64,000 nt of DNA from Mycobacterium vicinigordonae. GTDB lineage: Bacteria; Actinomycetota; Actinomycetes; Mycobacteriales; Mycobacteriaceae. Below the pieces are notes generated by a model. The model was not told the origin of the DNA. It searched no databases and worked only from the letters and a program-made list of their open reading frames with translations. Each line of letters starts with the position of its first letter. The first letter of the stretch is position 1. The position numbers and the translations under genes were made by a program. The DNA lies in assembly GCF_013466425.1 (NCBI RefSeq), contig NZ_CP059165.1:2480001-2544000 (forward strand), read 5' to 3'. Positions 9,394-20,901 of this stretch are shown piece after piece.

Positions 9394-12300
9394 TCAGCCA
9401 GATTGGCCGGCACCGCCCCGCGTGTCCGGGTTGGCGAAGTATCCCTGGCCCCCTTGGCCTCCTGCGCCGGTGTCGGTGCCGCCGATGCCTCCATGAAGAC
9501 CGAAGGCATTGCTGAAGGCGCCGAGTCCGCCCTCGCCCCCGAACTCACCGGAGAGCCCGGCAAAGCCTGCCAGTGCGGTGGGCGAGGGCGGGATACCTCT
9601 GTTGATCGCTGCGCTACCGCCGCCTCCGCCGCCACCACCTCCGCCGGTGGCACCCACGCCGCCGCTACCGCCCAGCGCGCCGGCGCTCACCAAGTTCGCT
9701 GCACCGGCGGTGCCTCCGGTTCCGGCGACACCGCCGGTGCCGCCGGCAGCGCCGCCTCCGCCTCCGCCGCCCCCGAAGGCGCCAACGCCAACAGAACTGC
9801 CGCCGCCGGCTGCGGCTCCGCCGCCTCCGCCGCCTCCGCCGCCGCCATTGCCGCCGGTGGCGCCGGTGTGGTTGCCGCCCCCGCCGCCGCCACCACCGGC
9901 TCCGCCGCCGGCGATTGTGTCGGTGCTCCCGCTGACTGCCGTTCCGCCGTTGCCGCCGTTGCCGCCGTTGCCGCCGTTGCCGCCGGAGGCGGTGTTGCTG
10001 CCGGCGTTGCCGCCGCCGCCGCCGGCGCCGCCGCCCCCGCCGCCGCCGGCGTAGCCGAGTGCCGTCGCGGTGCCCGAGGTGTTGATACCGCCGGTGCCGC
10101 CATTCCCGCCGTTGCCGCCATTCCCGCCGTTGCCGCCGGTGGTGTTGCCGGCGCCCGGGATGCCGCCGTCGCCGCCGGTGCCGCCGCGGCCGCCTTGGCC
10201 GCCGTTGGCGCTGGTGGTGCCGTCGGGTCCGGTGTTGGTGCCGCCCTGGCCGCCTTGGCCCCCGCCGCCGCCGGTGCCGCCGCCGCCGCCCGCGCCGCCG
10301 CCGAAGCCGTTGATGCCGGCGCCGCCGTCGCCGCCAGTGCCGCCGTTGCCGCCGGTGCCGCCGTTGCCGCCAGCTGTGGGTGTGGTGCTGTTGGTGCCGG
10401 TAGTGCCCGCGGCACCGTTGCCGCCGTTGCCGCCTTGGCCGCCGTTGCCGGCGATGCCGTTGGCGTAGATTCCGGTGCCGCCACCGGTTTCGGTGCCGGC
10501 GGCGCCGGCGTCGCCCCCGGTGCCGCCTTTGCCGCCTTTGGCGCCTGTGCCTGCGGTGGTGCCGGTGTTGTTGCCGCCGTTTCCGCCGTTGCCGCCTTGG
10601 CCGCCGTTGCCGCCGGCACCGGCTTGTCCACCGCCGGTGCCGTTGATGCCGGCGCCCCCGTTGCCGCCTTTGCCGCCGTTGCCGCCGTTGCCGCCCGTGC
10701 CGCCGTCTTCGGGGATGGTGCCGTCGCTGCCGGTGGTGCCGGTGCCGCCGTTGCCGCCGTTGCCGCCGTGACCGCCGGCGCCGCCGGTACCGATGTGGCC
10801 CTTGGTGCCGCCGTCCATTCCAACGCCCGCCGCTCCGGCGCCGCCGCCGTCGCCGCCGTCGCCGCCTTTGGCGCCTGAACCTCCGGTGTTGCCGGTGTTG
10901 TTGCCGCCATCCACACCGGCGCCGCCCTTGCCGCCGTTGCCGCCGTTGCCGCCGTTGCCGCCCCCGGAACCGCTAATACCGGCCCCGCCGTCACCACCGG
11001 CGCCGCCAGTCCCACCCTGGCCGCCGTTACCGCCGGCGGTGGGCGCAATACCGGATTTAGCCGTGGCGCCGGTTCCCCCGTTGCCGCCGTTGCCGCCGTT
11101 GCCGCCTTGGCCGCCGGTGCCGATGCTGCCGGCGTGGCCGCCGTCGGTGCCGGTTCCGGCGGCCCCGGCCGTTCCGCCGGTGCCGCCTTTACCGCCCGCG
11201 GCGCCCGCACCGCCGGCGGTGGCAGTGTTGTTGCCCCCGTCGCTGCCTTGGCCGCCGGTGCCGCCTTGGCCGCCGTTGCCGCCGTTGCCGCCGCCGCTGC
11301 CGTGGATGCCGGCGCCGCCGGTGCCGCCTTGGCCGCCGGTGCCGCCTTGGCCGCCTTGGTTACCCAGGGTCGGTGAGGTGCCCGACTTGGCGGTGGCGCC
11401 GGTGGCTCCGTTACCGCCGTTGCCGCCGTGTCCGCCGTTGCCGCCGGTGCCGTTGTTGCCGGCGGTGCCGCCGTCGATTTGGGTGCCGGCGGCGCCGGCT
11501 CCGCCACCGGTGCCGCCTTGGCCGCCGTCGGCGCCTTTACCGCCCCCGGTTGCCCCGGTAGTGGTGGTGCCGGTGTTGGTGCCACCGTTGCCGCCGTTGC
11601 CGCCGGCGCCGCCGTTGCCGCCGGTGCCGGCTTGTCCGCCGCCGGTGCCGTTGATGCCGGCCCCGGATTGGCCGCCCGCGCCGCCGTTGCCGCCGTTGCC
11701 GCCGTGGGCGCCGGCCCCGGGGGTGGTGGGGTCGTTGGCGCCGGTAGCGCCGGTGGCTCCGTTACCGCCGTTGCCGCCGTGGCCACCGTTGCCGCCGGTG
11801 CCGTTGTTGCCGGCGGTGCCGCCGTCGATTTGGGTGCCGGCGGCGCCGGCTCCGCCACCGGTGCCGCCTTGGCCGCCGTCGGCGCCTTTACCGCCCCCGG
11901 TTGCCCCGGTAGTGGTGGTGCCGGTGTTGGTGCCACCGTTGCCGCCGTTACCGCCGGCGCCGCCGTTGCCGCCGGTGCCGGCTTGTCCGCCGCCGGTGCC
12001 GTTGATGCCGGCCCCGGATTGGCCGCCCGCGCCGCCGTTGCCGCCGTTGCCGCCGTGGGCGCCGGCCCCGGGGGTGGTGGGGTCGTTGGCGCCGGTAGCG
12101 CCGGTGGCTCCGTTACCGCCGTTGCCGCCGTGGCCACCGTTGCCGCCGGTGCCGTTGTTGCCGGCGGTGCCGCCGTCGATTTGGGTGCCGGCGGCGCCGG
12201 CGCCGCCACCGTTGCCGCCGGTGCCGCCGTCGGCGCCTTTACCGCCCCCGGTGAGCGCGGTGGTGGTGGTGCCGGTGTTGGTGCCGCCGTTGCCGCCGTT

Positions 12301-13911
12301 ACCGCCGGCGCCGCCGTTGCCGCCGGTGCCGGCTTGTCCGCCGCCGGTGCCGTTGATGCCGGCCCCGGATTGACCGCCCGCGCCGCCGTTGCCGCCGTTG
12401 CCGCCGTGGGCGCCGGCCCCCGGGGTGGTGGGGTCGTTGGCGCCGGTAGCGCCGGTGGCCCCGCCGCCACCGTTACCGCCGTGTCCGCCGGCCCCGCCGG
12501 TGCCGATACTGCCGGCGGCGCCGCCGTCGACTCCGGTGCCGCCCGCGCCGGCGCCGCCACCGGTACCGCCGTTGCCGCCATCGGCGCCTTTACCGCCCCC
12601 GGTCGCCCCGGTAGTGGTGGTCCCGGTGTTGGTGCCACCGTTACCGCCGTTACCGCCGGCGCCGCCGTGACCGCCGGTGCCCCCGGCGCCACCGCCGACC
12701 CCACCGATACCTTTGCCGCCGTTACCGCCCTGGCCGCCGTCACCGCCCTGCCAACCGTGTCCACCGCCGGTGGGCGCGATACTCGACGCGCCGTTCCCGC
12801 CGGCGTCGCCTTGGCCGCCGGTACCACCGTTACCGCCGGCACCACCGATGCCCGCACCACCGGCATGCCCGCCGGTCCCGAAGAACCCGCCGGTCCCACC
12901 GGCCCCACCCACCCCCGCGCCACCACCGTTACCGCCCGTGCCGCCGTTACCGCCGTCGGCCTGGAAACCCACCCCGGTACCGCCGTGACCACCCTGACCC
13001 CCGGCCCCACCGGTGCCACCGACACCGCCTGCCCCACCGGAACTGAACAGCCCATACGCGGACCCCCCGGCCCCACCAGCCCCGCCGGTACCGCCGTCGA
13101 ACCCGAGACCGCCCTGACCGCCGATCGGACCGGCGCCCGCGGTCCCCGCCGCACCCATGGCGCCCTCGCCGCCGGTGCCGCCAGCCCCGCCGGCGCCGCC
13201 GCCGCCGAACACCAACGCCCGCCCCGCGCCGCCGACACCGCCGGACCCACCCGCACCGCCCACCGTGCCGACACCCATACCGCCGGTACCTCCGGCGCCC
13301 CCGACGCCACCAAACCCGCTCAACCAGCCACCGGCCCCCCCGGCGCCACCGGTTCCCCCGACACCCCCGGGGCTACCGGTTCCACCCATTCCGCCGGCAC
13401 CGCCATTGCCCCACAACCCGGCATCACCGCCACGCCCACCGGATTGCCCCACGGCACCGGACCCCCCGGCACCGCCATTGCCCCACAAAATCCCGCCATC
13501 ACCACCGGCCTGACCCGTACCCGCGGCCCCGTTGGCCCCGTCACCGATCAGCGGCCGTCCCAACAACGTGTTGGTAGGGGCGTTAACCAACCCCAACACA
13601 CTTTGCTCCAGGAACTGCAACGGCGAGGCATTAGCGGCCTCAGCAGCCGCATACGCAACCCCACCACCACTCAACGCGCGCACAAACTGGTCATGAAAAA
13701 GCCCCACCTGCACACTGACGGCCTGATACTCCTGACCCAACCCGCCGAACAACCGCGCCACCGCCGCCGACACCTCATCACCAGCCAACGGCACGATCCC
13801 CACCGTCGCCGGCCCAGCCTGCAACGCCGCCGCCCGCAACACCTCACCCAACCCCCGCAAATCACCCGCCGCCACCGCAACACCCTCCGGAGCAGCAACC
13901 ACAAAAGACAA
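9394..13911 (-). CDS. PE_PGRS family protein (1505 aa), TTG start
   Basis: This is the third PE_PGRS protein of the cluster and a close paralogue of the gene ending at 160. The PE domain has Pro-Glu at 8-9, a YxxxE motif at 87-91 and GRPLI at 118-122, followed by a very long glycine-rich region and a distinct tail that contains [10 protein letters not shown]. The start is placed at TTG 13911, because GGGAGG precedes it and the paralogue starts the same way. An in-frame ATG at 14115 would add 68 residues unrelated to PE proteins and is rejected. The first 1.26 kb matches the paralogue with one base difference, while the C-terminal third differs. Confidence 0.92.
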   Translation of the reverse strand: MSFVVAAPEGVAVAAGDLRGLGEVLRAAALQAGPATVGIVPLAGDEVSAAVARLFGGLGQEYQAVSVQVGLFHDQFVRALSGGGVAYAAAEAANASPLQFLEQSVLGLVNAPTNTLLGRPLIGDGANGAAGTGQAGGDGGILWGNGGAGGSGAVGQSGGRGGDAGLWGNGGAGGMGGTGSPGGVGGTGGAGGAGGWLSGFGGVGGAGGTGGMGVGTVGGAGGSGGVGGAGRALVFGGGGAGGAGGTGGEGAMGAAGTAGAGPIGGQGGLGFDGGTGGAGGAGGSAYGLFSSGGAGGVGGTGGAGGQGGHGGTGVGFQADGGNGGTGGNGGGAGVGGAGGTGGFFGTGGHAGGAGIGGAGGNGGTGGQGDAGGNGASSIAPTGGGHGWQGGDGGQGGNGGKGIGGVGGGAGGTGGHGGAGGNGGNGGTNTGTTTTGATGGGKGADGGNGGTGGGAGAGGTGVDGGAAGSIGTGGAGGHGGNGGGGATGATGANDPTTPGAGAHGGNGGNGGAGGQSGAGINGTGGGQAGTGGNGGAGGNGGNGGTNTGTTTTALTGGGKGADGGTGGNGGGAGAAGTQIDGGTAGNNGTGGNGGHGGNGGNGATGATGANDPTTPGAGAHGGNGGNGGAGGQSGAGINGTGGGQAGTGGNGGAGGNGGNGGTNTGTTTTGATGGGKGADGGQGGTGGGAGAAGTQIDGGTAGNNGTGGNGGHGGNGGNGATGATGANDPTTPGAGAHGGNGGNGGAGGQSGAGINGTGGGQAGTGGNGGAGGNGGNGGTNTGTTTTGATGGGKGADGGQGGTGGGAGAAGTQIDGGTAGNNGTGGNGGHGGNGGNGATGATAKSGTSPTLGNQGGQGGTGGQGGTGGAGIHGSGGGNGGNGGQGGTGGQGSDGGNNTATAGGAGAAGGKGGTGGTAGAAGTGTDGGHAGSIGTGGQGGNGGNGGNGGTGATAKSGIAPTAGGNGGQGGTGGAGGDGGAGISGSGGGNGGNGGNGGKGGAGVDGGNNTGNTGGSGAKGGDGGDGGGAGAAGVGMDGGTKGHIGTGGAGGHGGNGGNGGTGTTGSDGTIPEDGGTGGNGGNGGKGGNGGAGINGTGGGQAGAGGNGGQGGNGGNGGNNTGTTAGTGAKGGKGGTGGDAGAAGTETGGGTGIYANGIAGNGGQGGNGGNGAAGTTGTNSTTPTAGGNGGTGGNGGTGGDGGAGINGFGGGAGGGGGTGGGGGQGGQGGTNTGPDGTTSANGGQGGRGGTGGDGGIPGAGNTTGGNGGNGGNGGNGGTGGINTSGTATALGYAGGGGGGGAGGGGGNAGSNTASGGNGGNGGNGGNGGTAVSGSTDTIAGGGAGGGGGGGGNHTGATGGNGGGGGGGGGGAAAGGGSSVGVGAFGGGGGGGGAAGGTGGVAGTGGTAGAANLVSAGALGGSGGVGATGGGGGGGGGGSAAINRGIPPSPTALAGFAGLSGEFGGEGGLGAFSNAFGLHGGIGGTDTGAGGQGGQGYFANPDTRGGAGQSG
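11390..12662 (-). repeat. 351-bp tandem modules in the PGRS domain
   Basis: Three to four modules of the same 351-bp type as in the gene ending at 160 recur here, with equivalent points at 11401, 11752 and 12103. Adjacent modules are nearly identical. Upstream and downstream modules are more divergent, with variants such as TAKSG replacing TGAND. Confidence 0.75.
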
Positions 13912-13924
13912 TTCGGGCCTCCCA
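12663..13924 (-). repeat. Near-identical 1.26 kb block, copy B
   Basis: Partner of 3948-5209 at an offset of 8715 bases. It ends at the ribosome binding site of the PE_PGRS gene. One substitution was seen (13658). Confidence 0.9.
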
Positions 13925-14768
13925 AGGAAATTGGTGAATTCACGAATGCAGAGAAGAGTACACGCGACGAACCAGGACTTCAGCTGAATCGGAGAGATGG
14001 AAGCAATCGCGGACCCTGCCTGTTGAGCTGCGTTGAATTCTCTTCCCGGAAGAAACGTCCCGAATGCGCAGATGGTACTGGCGGTGAAAGAAAGGTAATG
14101 GGCCAACTCGAACATCAGGATGAGCCAATCGGAAATCGCTGGGATGCACGTCGGTGCGTTTTCGACGCATCACCGCGGTAGTCGCAGATCTGACCTTGAC
14201 CAGTCTCGGCAGTGACATATCGCCATCCGGTGTCAGATGGCACGATTCGCTGCGGTGCCTCTCGGTTCGCAGTGCACAGGCAAGCGGCAGCGTGACCCGT
14301 GCCGTGCGACGCCGGAATCTCGATACCTGCCCATCCCGCAACCATCGTTGAGCCGACAGACAGCCGCGGTGAGGTCCGCGGGATCGGGGTCATCAACGTG
14401 CGACCATGTCGCGCGTTGTGAAAATGTGCACTGGTTTAAACGATTTGCACAATATTTGCAGATTGGATAATTCGCGAGATGCGGACCTGAACACCCTACT
14501 TCGCTTCTGTCGGAGTTGTGTCGACGTTCAACTCCGTCGCGTGTGAATTTCAAATGAGTTGCTTATGGGCCCATACTGGAATTTTGTTTCAGTCTATATC
14601 GCAGCAGACGCCGCGGACACAACGAGGCACGTCAATTCAAGTGCGCACGCTATAGCTTTCTAGCTGTGCAGCAGCGGCAGCTGAGATGTCCGACGCTGCA
14701 CATCCGGCGGGGCGCGCAGCAACATTTCGGCATATCGTAGGTTCGGCCCGCTGGCCAGCGCCGGTGCG
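13925..14768. other. 844-bp intergenic region upstream of PE_PGRS gene
   Basis: No gene is recognised. The first 80 bases are a diverged match to the region upstream of the paralogous PE_PGRS gene (both carry ACGAATGC followed by AGAGAA and a TAC-CGCG block). The middle (about 14430-14660) is lower in GC than its surroundings and may hold promoter elements for the minus-strand gene at 13911. Short open frames have no recognisable product. Confidence 0.5.
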
Positions 14769-16826
14769 TTAGGTGGATTCGCCCTGAGCGCCGACATTGC
14801 CGGAGTAAAAGTCCACAAATGGCGAGCCGCCGAAGCCGCCTGACCCGTACAACTGCCCGCCCCGTCCGCCCTGCTGGAACGGTTGTGTGCCGCCGCCACC
14901 GCCCCCCGTGTTGCCCGAACCGCCGGGTAGACCGTCAATGGCAATCGGAAGACCATTGGTTGGATCGATCCCGGCGTATCCGCCTTGGCCGCCGCCGCCG
15001 CCGTGACTGTCAAGGTCTCCTGCGCCGCCCGCTCCGCCCATCCCTATCGTGCGCTGGTCGAAACCTTGCGCCAGACCACCGGACCCGCCGCTGCCGGACG
15101 TACCACCCGGATTGCCGGGTGCGCCGCCGCCTCCACCGCCTCCGCCCCAGAACGAATTCGCGAAGGCGTCGCCGCCACCGCCACCGCCACCGCCGCCGCC
15201 ACCTTTGCCGCCGGTCTCCCCGGAGGCTGGGGCGCCGCCTCCGCCGTGCCCGCCGCCGCCTCCTGCTCCGCCACCGCGGCCCTGGACGCCGTCGAAGAAC
15301 CCCACCCCGCCGAATCCACCAGTGCCACCCGTGCCGCCCTGCCCGCCGGCCGCTCCGCCACCGCCACTGTTGCCGCCCGTACCACCCGCGCCTCCTCCGC
15401 CGCCACCACCACCTGCCACGAAGGAGGTGGAACTAATCTGGGTGGCGCCATTGCCGCCGGTGCCGCCGGTGCCGCCCTGTCCGCCTTGGCCTCCCAGGGT
15501 TGCGCCGGCACCCGGTGCGCCTCCGTCGCCACCGGTGCCGCCTGCGCCGCCTTGGCCGCCCTCCCCACCGGCAAGAACGCTGGCGTTGCTGACCATGAGG
15601 CCGCCCAGGCCGCCCTTCCCGCCGCCGCCGCCTGCGCCGCCCTGACCGCCGATGCCGCCGCCGGCACCATCGATACCTGCACCACCTGCGCCACCAGCAC
15701 CACCCGTCCCGCCGGCCCCACCCTTCAACCCTTTGGTGGGCACTTTCCCGCCATCGCCGATGTCGCCCTCGCCACCGTCGCCGCCGCCGCCCCCGATGCC
15801 GCCGGTGCCACCGTGCCCATTGGCTCCGAACAATCCACCGGCGCCGGCCGCTCCGCCGGCCCCAGCGGCGCCGCCGGTACCGCCGGGGCCACCTTCGGCG
15901 TCCATCCGCACGCCACTCCCGCCTGCCCCGCCCAGGCCGCCGGTTCCCCCGGTGCCGCCGTCTCCTCCGGAACTCAGCAGCCCATAACTCGCCCCGCCAG
16001 CACCTCCCGCGCCGCCGTTCCCGCCCGTATATCCGACGCCCGAGAAGGGGCCCCCGCCGTTCGGGCCCGCGGCGCCAATCCCGCCATCTCCTCCGATTCC
16101 ACCGGCACCGGCGCCGCCACCCCACAGCGCCCGGCCGGCGCCTCCCGCGCCGCCGGTTCCGCCGTTGCCTCCCGGACTGTCGACACCGGGCCCCCCGGTT
16201 CCGCCGCCACCGCCCGTGCCGCCGAAGCCGCTCAACCAGCCTCCCGCCCCGCCGGCGCCACCGGCGGCGCCGTTCTGCCCGGCAGCACCGCTCCCGCCGG
16301 CCCCACCAGCTCCGCCATCGCCCCAGAGCCCGGCGTTACCGCCCCGCCCTCCGTTCTGCCCGGACGCCCCGGAGCCGCCGGTGCCGCCATTGCCCCAGAG
16401 AATGCCGCCGTCGCCACCGGCTTGCCCCGTGCCGGGGGCTCCGTTAGTACCGTTGCCGATCAGCGGGCGACCGAGCAGCGTATTAGTGGGGGCGTTGATC
16501 AACGCCAGTAAGTCTTGCTCGATGGACTGCAGGGTGACGAGGTTGATGGCCTCGGCGCCTGCATACGATGAACCCCCGGCGCTTAGTGTGCGCAAGAAGT
16601 GGTCATGAAACTGCGCCGCGTGCGTTCCGAGGGCCTGGAAATCCTGCGCGTAGGCGCCGAACATCGCCGTGACGGCCGCCGACACCTCGTCGCCGGCCAA
16701 CGGGGCGATGATGGTAGTGACAGGCTGCGCCGCCGCAGCGGCCGACTCGAGCGCCTGCCCGATCCCTCGCAAATCACCCACCGCTGTAGCCAATGCCTCG
16801 GGTGCTGCGACCACGAAAGCTGACAT
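14769..16826 (-). CDS. PE_PGRS family protein (685 aa), PE_PGRS44 position
   Basis: This PE_PGRS protein lies directly downstream of fadD9 on the same strand, which is the place PE_PGRS44 (Rv2591) holds in M. tuberculosis by recalled gene order. The start is ATG 16826, with AAGGAGG 6 bases upstream; a longer frame from 16892 adds 22 non-family residues and is rejected. The Pro-Glu pair is at 9-10, YxxxE at 88-92 and the GRPLI linker at 119-123. The glycine-rich part is about 470 residues, lacks the 117-residue modules, and ends in a unique tail with PFVDFYSGN. The PE domain differs from those of the neighbouring paralogues, so it is an older relative. Confidence 0.92.
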   Translation of the reverse strand: MSAFVVAAPEALATAVGDLRGIGQALESAAAAAQPVTTIIAPLAGDEVSAAVTAMFGAYAQDFQALGTHAAQFHDHFLRTLSAGGSSYAGAEAINLVTLQSIEQDLLALINAPTNTLLGRPLIGNGTNGAPGTGQAGGDGGILWGNGGTGGSGASGQNGGRGGNAGLWGDGGAGGAGGSGAAGQNGAAGGAGGAGGWLSGFGGTGGGGGTGGPGVDSPGGNGGTGGAGGAGRALWGGGAGAGGIGGDGGIGAAGPNGGGPFSGVGYTGGNGGAGGAGGASYGLLSSGGDGGTGGTGGLGGAGGSGVRMDAEGGPGGTGGAAGAGGAAGAGGLFGANGHGGTGGIGGGGGDGGEGDIGDGGKVPTKGLKGGAGGTGGAGGAGGAGIDGAGGGIGGQGGAGGGGGKGGLGGLMVSNASVLAGGEGGQGGAGGTGGDGGAPGAGATLGGQGGQGGTGGTGGNGATQISSTSFVAGGGGGGGGAGGTGGNSGGGGAAGGQGGTGGTGGFGGVGFFDGVQGRGGGAGGGGGHGGGGAPASGETGGKGGGGGGGGGGGDAFANSFWGGGGGGGGAPGNPGGTSGSGGSGGLAQGFDQRTIGMGGAGGAGDLDSHGGGGGQGGYAGIDPTNGLPIAIDGLPGGSGNTGGGGGGTQPFQQGGRGGQLYGSGGFGGSPFVDFYSGNVGAQGEST

Positions 16827-17251
16827 AAATCCTCCTTGACCAAGCGGAATATTGGGCACGTAACGCGGAGAACGCAAGCGTGCGTGACGCACAACCTACT
16901 GCAATTGCACAGAGATTTTGGCAATGCGTTGAAATTATTTACCCAATACCCATTTGCAGTGGCGTCGGGTCCGCTGCCCGGATCAGGGGAGTTCTGATTA
17001 CAATTCGTAAAGTGTTGCAAAACAAGATGTTTCGCGCGTACGGCGACCGGGGTCAAAGCTGTCGTGCCTCGCTGAATCGCTCAAAACGAAATGGTATTCC
17101 GGCGACAGCTTATATTCCTCGGATCGTTCGTCGCTGTATCGATCTACGATGGCTGGAAATTGAAATCTAGTTCTATTCATGTAAAACACAAATCAAATGC
17201 AATTCGTACAGCCATAATCAGGAAACGATTGGGCTCGTTCCGGCAATGGCG
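16827..17251. other. Intergenic region upstream of PE_PGRS gene
   Basis: No gene is seen. The stretch from about 17100 to 17220 is AT-rich for this genome and could carry the promoter of the minus-strand PE_PGRS gene, but no specific -10/-35 pair can be defended. Confidence 0.45.
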
Positions 17252-17315
17252 GAAACAGCTCGTCCCCCCGTTCGATAACGGTCTACCGATATCGAACGGG
17301 GGGACGGCCTGTTTC
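17252..17315 (-). terminator. Large hairpin downstream of fadD9
   Basis: This is a 26-bp stem with a 2-base mismatch: GAAACAG (17252-17258) pairs with CTGTTTC (17309-17315), and CGTCCCCCCGTTCGATA (17261-17277) pairs perfectly with 17290-17306, around a 12-base loop. It begins 15 bases past the fadD9 stop codon. The position and strength fit a factor-independent terminator without a U-tail, and it could work in both directions. Confidence 0.7.
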
Positions 17316-17329
17316 TGCGGCTGCTCGGT

Positions 17330-20300
17330 CTAGAGCAACCCGAGCAGCTCCAGGTCGGTGATGTACTTGACGATCACCGCCGGCGTGACATGCGGGATGT
17401 CCTTGTCGGGGCCGATCTTGGCTTCCTGCACCGCCGCCCGGAAACGGTCGGTCGGGGCCATCGAGCCGTTAATCGGCTTGTCCGGCTGCTGGTAGTTGTG
17501 CAGCAACGGCAACAACGAGTACTGGCGTTGCCGCTCTGGAAGGGCGCGCAGCGAAGTCTCGAACCGCTGCAGCCAGTCCTGGTAGTTGTCAATGCGCTCC
17601 ACGCCGTACCCGGCCTCCACTAGCCAGTCGATGTACTCGTCGAGGCCGATGCCGTCGTCGTAGGGGTTCATCACGTGGTAGGTCTGGAACCCGATGTCGG
17701 GCACCTGCGCACCCAGCGTCGAAATCGACTCGGCGATGAACTCCACCGGCAGCCCGTCGTAGTGGGCACGCTGCCGGTTACCGTCAGCGTCCAGCTCGTA
17801 GAACGACTTCGGTGCGATACCGGAGGCGACGACGCTGAGCATGGTGCGGGTGAACATATCCGGCAGGTTCAGCTGGCCGGCGTAGCTGGTGTCGGCCAGG
17901 ATCATGTCGCAGCGGAACACCGCGACTGGCAGCCCGCACAGGTCGTGGGCCTCGCGCAGAAGCACCTCCCCGGCCCATTTGCTGTTGCCGTAACCGTTGG
18001 CGTAGCTGTCGTCGATCTTGCGGGTCGCGCTCATCACCCGGACGTCAGCGTCCTCGACGAACTTGCCCGGAGTGATCTGGTCGCCCACGCCGATCGTGGA
18101 CACGTAGGTGTAGGGCTTGCGCTTGCTGGTCAGGGCAACTCGGATCAGCTCGGCGGTGCCCAGGGCGTTCGGTCCGAACAACTCGCTGTACGGCAGCACG
18201 TGGTTGACCAGCGCGGCCGGGTCGATGATCAGGTCGACTGTGTCGGCCAGCCGCTGCCAGGTCGCAGCGTCCAGGCCGAGGTTGGCCTCTCCCTTGTCGC
18301 CCGCGATCACCTCGAGGTGATCGGCCGCGAGCTCCCGGTAGTGCGCCAGCAGCTTCGGGTCGCCACTGTCGAACGTCTTGTCTAGGCGGGCCCGGGCGTC
18401 TTCGTCAGACTTTGCCCGAACCAAGCAGATGACCTTGCCGTTCACCAGGTCCATCCGTTCCAGCCAGTCCAGCGCCAGGTAGCGCCCCAGGAAGCCGGTA
18501 GCACCGGTCAGCAACACCGTGCGCACCTCGGTGGCCGGCCCGGGCAGGTTCGGTGCCGCGGCCAGTGTCGCCTCGTCAATGAACTTGTCCAGGGTCAGGT
18601 CACTGGCGTGCACCTCGGTCGCGCCCCGACCATGCACGGAGGCGAAGGTGGGCCGCTTGGAAGCGGCCCGCTCGGCCTCGATGTAGGCGGCGACGGCGGC
18701 CAGGTCGTTGGCCGGGCTGACGATCACGCCCACCGGCACCTCGACGTCGAAGATCTCGTTCAGCAGGTTGCCGAATGTCAACGCCGACAACGAGTCGCCG
18801 CCGAGGTCGGTGAAGTGTGCGTCTGGGGACACCTCGGCGCTGGCGGCGCCCAGCAGCGCGACCGCTGCCCGGGTGACTGTGGTTAGCACCGGGGCGTCGT
18901 TGCCGCTGCGGCGAAGTTCGCTCAGCTCGTTGGCCTGGCCGGCGGCCAGGTCGGCGTAGAGCTGTTCCAGCCGCTCGCCGTAATGTTGCTTGAGCTTGGG
19001 CCAGGCCAGCTTGCGGATGCCGGTCAGCAGGCCGTTTTCCAGCGAGAACGGCGTGGTCTCGATGATGAAGTCGCGCGGCACCTCATAGGACTGCAAGTTG
19101 GCCTCGCGAGCCACGTTCTGCAGCGAGTCGGCGATCAGCGGCTTCAACTCGTCGACCGAATACCGCGACAAGGCATCTTCGGTGGGCACCACCACGGCCA
19201 GCAGGTACGGGTGCGCGCTGTTGCCGTAGACGTAGATCTGCTGCACCAGTGGGCTGTTGCCGAACACAGCCTCGAGCTTGGCGACGGTGACGAACTCGCC
19301 CTGCGCCAGCTTGAGCACGTTGTTGCGGCGGTCGACGTAGACGACGTGGTTGGGAGCGGTCTCCGCGACGACATCGCCGGTGCGGTAGTAGCCATCTTCG
19401 TCGAACACGTTGGCCGTGATTTCCGGACGCATGTAGTAGCCGGGAAACATGTTCTCGGTCTTGAGTAGCAACTCGCCCCGCGGGTAGGGCCGGTCGGTGT
19501 TGAAGTAGCCCAGGTCGGGCACGTCCACCAGCTTGTAGTCGACCACCGGCGGGCGCTGGACTTCGCCGTCGAACAGGACCATGCCGGCCTCGGTGGAGCC
19601 GTAGCCGTCCAGTAGGTGCATCTCCAGCAGGGACTCGACCCAGGTCTTGAGTTCCGGGGAGGTGGGTGCTGAGCCCGTCATCGCGAAGATGAACCGGCCA
19701 CCCAGCAGGTGCTCACGCTGCTCGACCAGCACTTCCGCTTCCACGGCCGCACGGTCTTGAGTGCCATCGGCGAGGCGACGGTCGACCTCGCTGAGATATT
19801 CGGCGTACAGCGTCTCCCATATGCGCGGCACGAAGTTGAGCTCGGTGGGCCGCACCAGGGCTAGGTCTTCCAGCAGCGTGGATAGGTCACTCTTGGCGGC
19901 GAAGTACGCGGTCCCGCCGTTGCCGAGCGTGCCGTAGAGGATGCCGCGGCCCATCACGTGGCTCATCGGCATGAAGTTCAACGTGATCGACGCGGCCGTC
20001 GGGCCGAACCAGTTCTTGGCCGACCGGCGGAACATCTTGCCGACGTTGTACTGCGGGTACATCGCTCCCTTCGGGGCGCCGGTGCTGCCGGAGGTGTAGA
20101 TCAGCAGTGCCAGCGCGTCCTCTGCGAGGTTCTCGACCGGATGGGCTTGCAGTGTTTTGCCTCGCTGGATCAGCTCGGCAAAGGCCTCGACGACCACGCC
20201 TGTGTCGGCTAGGGCGGCTGCAGCACTTTCGACGGCCTCACGCTGGTCTTCGACCTCGGGGTGGTAGTCGAAGACGACGAGCTTGGCCGGCGCGAATCCG

Positions 20301-20836
20301 GTGGAGATCAACGCGACTGCGTCGGCGAGCTGGTTGATGCTGGCTGCCATCATGCTCGGCTCGGTCTCGGCGACGATCGGTTGCAGCCCGGTGATCGAGG
20401 CGCTGGTCTGCAGCGGCACCGACACGGCGCCGATGCTGCCCAGCGCCATGTCGAAGGTGGTGTAGTCGACGCTGGTGAAGCCCAGTACGCAGACCCGGTC
20501 TCCGATCTGCACCGAGTCGGCGGTCAGGGCGCGGCCGACCGCGTCGATCCGTTCGCCGAGTTCGCGATAGGTGATGGTGTCGAAGCGGGGGAGCAGTTTC
20601 AGCTCGGTGCGTCCGGTGGCTTGGTTGGTGACGAAGTCGATGGCGCGCTGTCCGAGGGCGGGCCGGTCTGCATAGCCGGTCAGGACGGTCTGCAGAACCT
20701 CCGGCAACCGCTTATCGGGCTGCTCGAGGGCCGCGGCGACGGTGGGGTCGGGCTGGGCGGCGGCGAATTGCGGGTCGTTGGCAATGAGTTCGGCGGTGCG
20801 GCGGGCTATCCGTTCTTCGGTGGTGATGGTCGACAT
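17330..20836 (-). CDS. fadD9: Carboxylic acid reductase (FadD9/CAR), 1168 aa
   Basis: Three-domain carboxylic acid reductase, orthologous by sequence and position to FadD9 (Rv2590). It reduces a carboxylic or fatty acid to its aldehyde using ATP and NADPH, and needs phosphopantetheinylation. The adenylation domain (about 1-640) has the P-loop [11 protein letters not shown] at 247-257. The carrier domain has the GGDSLS attachment motif with Ser at about 682. The reductase domain begins at the NADP-binding TGATGFLG (777-784), with the Tyr-x3-Lys catalytic pair at 949/953. Length matches the family (about 1170). ATG at 20836 is preceded by AGAGGA 6 bases upstream. A palindrome sits 66 bases before the start and a strong hairpin follows the stop. 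The natural substrate is not evident. Confidence 0.95.
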   Translation of the reverse strand: MSTITTEERIARRTAELIANDPQFAAAQPDPTVAAALEQPDKRLPEVLQTVLTGYADRPALGQRAIDFVTNQATGRTELKLLPRFDTITYRELGERIDAVGRALTADSVQIGDRVCVLGFTSVDYTTFDMALGSIGAVSVPLQTSASITGLQPIVAETEPSMMAASINQLADAVALISTGFAPAKLVVFDYHPEVEDQREAVESAAAALADTGVVVEAFAELIQRGKTLQAHPVENLAEDALALLIYTSGSTGAPKGAMYPQYNVGKMFRRSAKNWFGPTAASITLNFMPMSHVMGRGILYGTLGNGGTAYFAAKSDLSTLLEDLALVRPTELNFVPRIWETLYAEYLSEVDRRLADGTQDRAAVEAEVLVEQREHLLGGRFIFAMTGSAPTSPELKTWVESLLEMHLLDGYGSTEAGMVLFDGEVQRPPVVDYKLVDVPDLGYFNTDRPYPRGELLLKTENMFPGYYMRPEITANVFDEDGYYRTGDVVAETAPNHVVYVDRRNNVLKLAQGEFVTVAKLEAVFGNSPLVQQIYVYGNSAHPYLLAVVVPTEDALSRYSVDELKPLIADSLQNVAREANLQSYEVPRDFIIETTPFSLENGLLTGIRKLAWPKLKQHYGERLEQLYADLAAGQANELSELRRSGNDAPVLTTVTRAAVALLGAASAEVSPDAHFTDLGGDSLSALTFGNLLNEIFDVEVPVGVIVSPANDLAAVAAYIEAERAASKRPTFASVHGRGATEVHASDLTLDKFIDEATLAAAPNLPGPATEVRTVLLTGATGFLGRYLALDWLERMDLVNGKVICLVRAKSDEDARARLDKTFDSGDPKLLAHYRELAADHLEVIAGDKGEANLGLDAATWQRLADTVDLIIDPAALVNHVLPYSELFGPNALGTAELIRVALTSKRKPYTYVSTIGVGDQITPGKFVEDADVRVMSATRKIDDSYANGYGNSKWAGEVLLREAHDLCGLPVAVFRCDMILADTSYAGQLNLPDMFTRTMLSVVASGIAPKSFYELDADGNRQRAHYDGLPVEFIAESISTLGAQVPDIGFQTYHVMNPYDDGIGLDEYIDWLVEAGYGVERIDNYQDWLQRFETSLRALPERQRQYSLLPLLHNYQQPDKPINGSMAPTDRFRAAVQEAKIGPDKDIPHVTPAVIVKYITDLELLGLL

Positions 20837-20901
20837 GGCAATCCTCTTTGACTGAATAAAAAGTTTGAAGGCTATTCGCGCGACGTTGCGCTGACTACAA
20901 A

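Noticed and set aside
9509..12373. Long plus-strand open frames of Pro/Leu repeats opposite the PE_PGRS genes (also near 629-4798 and 15049-16608)
   Set aside because: They are the antisense of GGN/GGA codon repeats, which avoids stop codons in several frames. They have no family features, no start signals, and vary with the repeat modules.
13912..14115. 68-residue N-terminal extension of the PE_PGRS gene from ATG 14115
   Set aside because: The extension has no PE family likeness, and TTG 13911 has a GGGAGG site identical to the paralogue's.
14233..14553. Minus-strand 106-codon frame in the spacer before a PE_PGRS gene
   Set aside because: No start signal and no recognisable domain; a Cys- and Arg-rich composition typical of chance frames.
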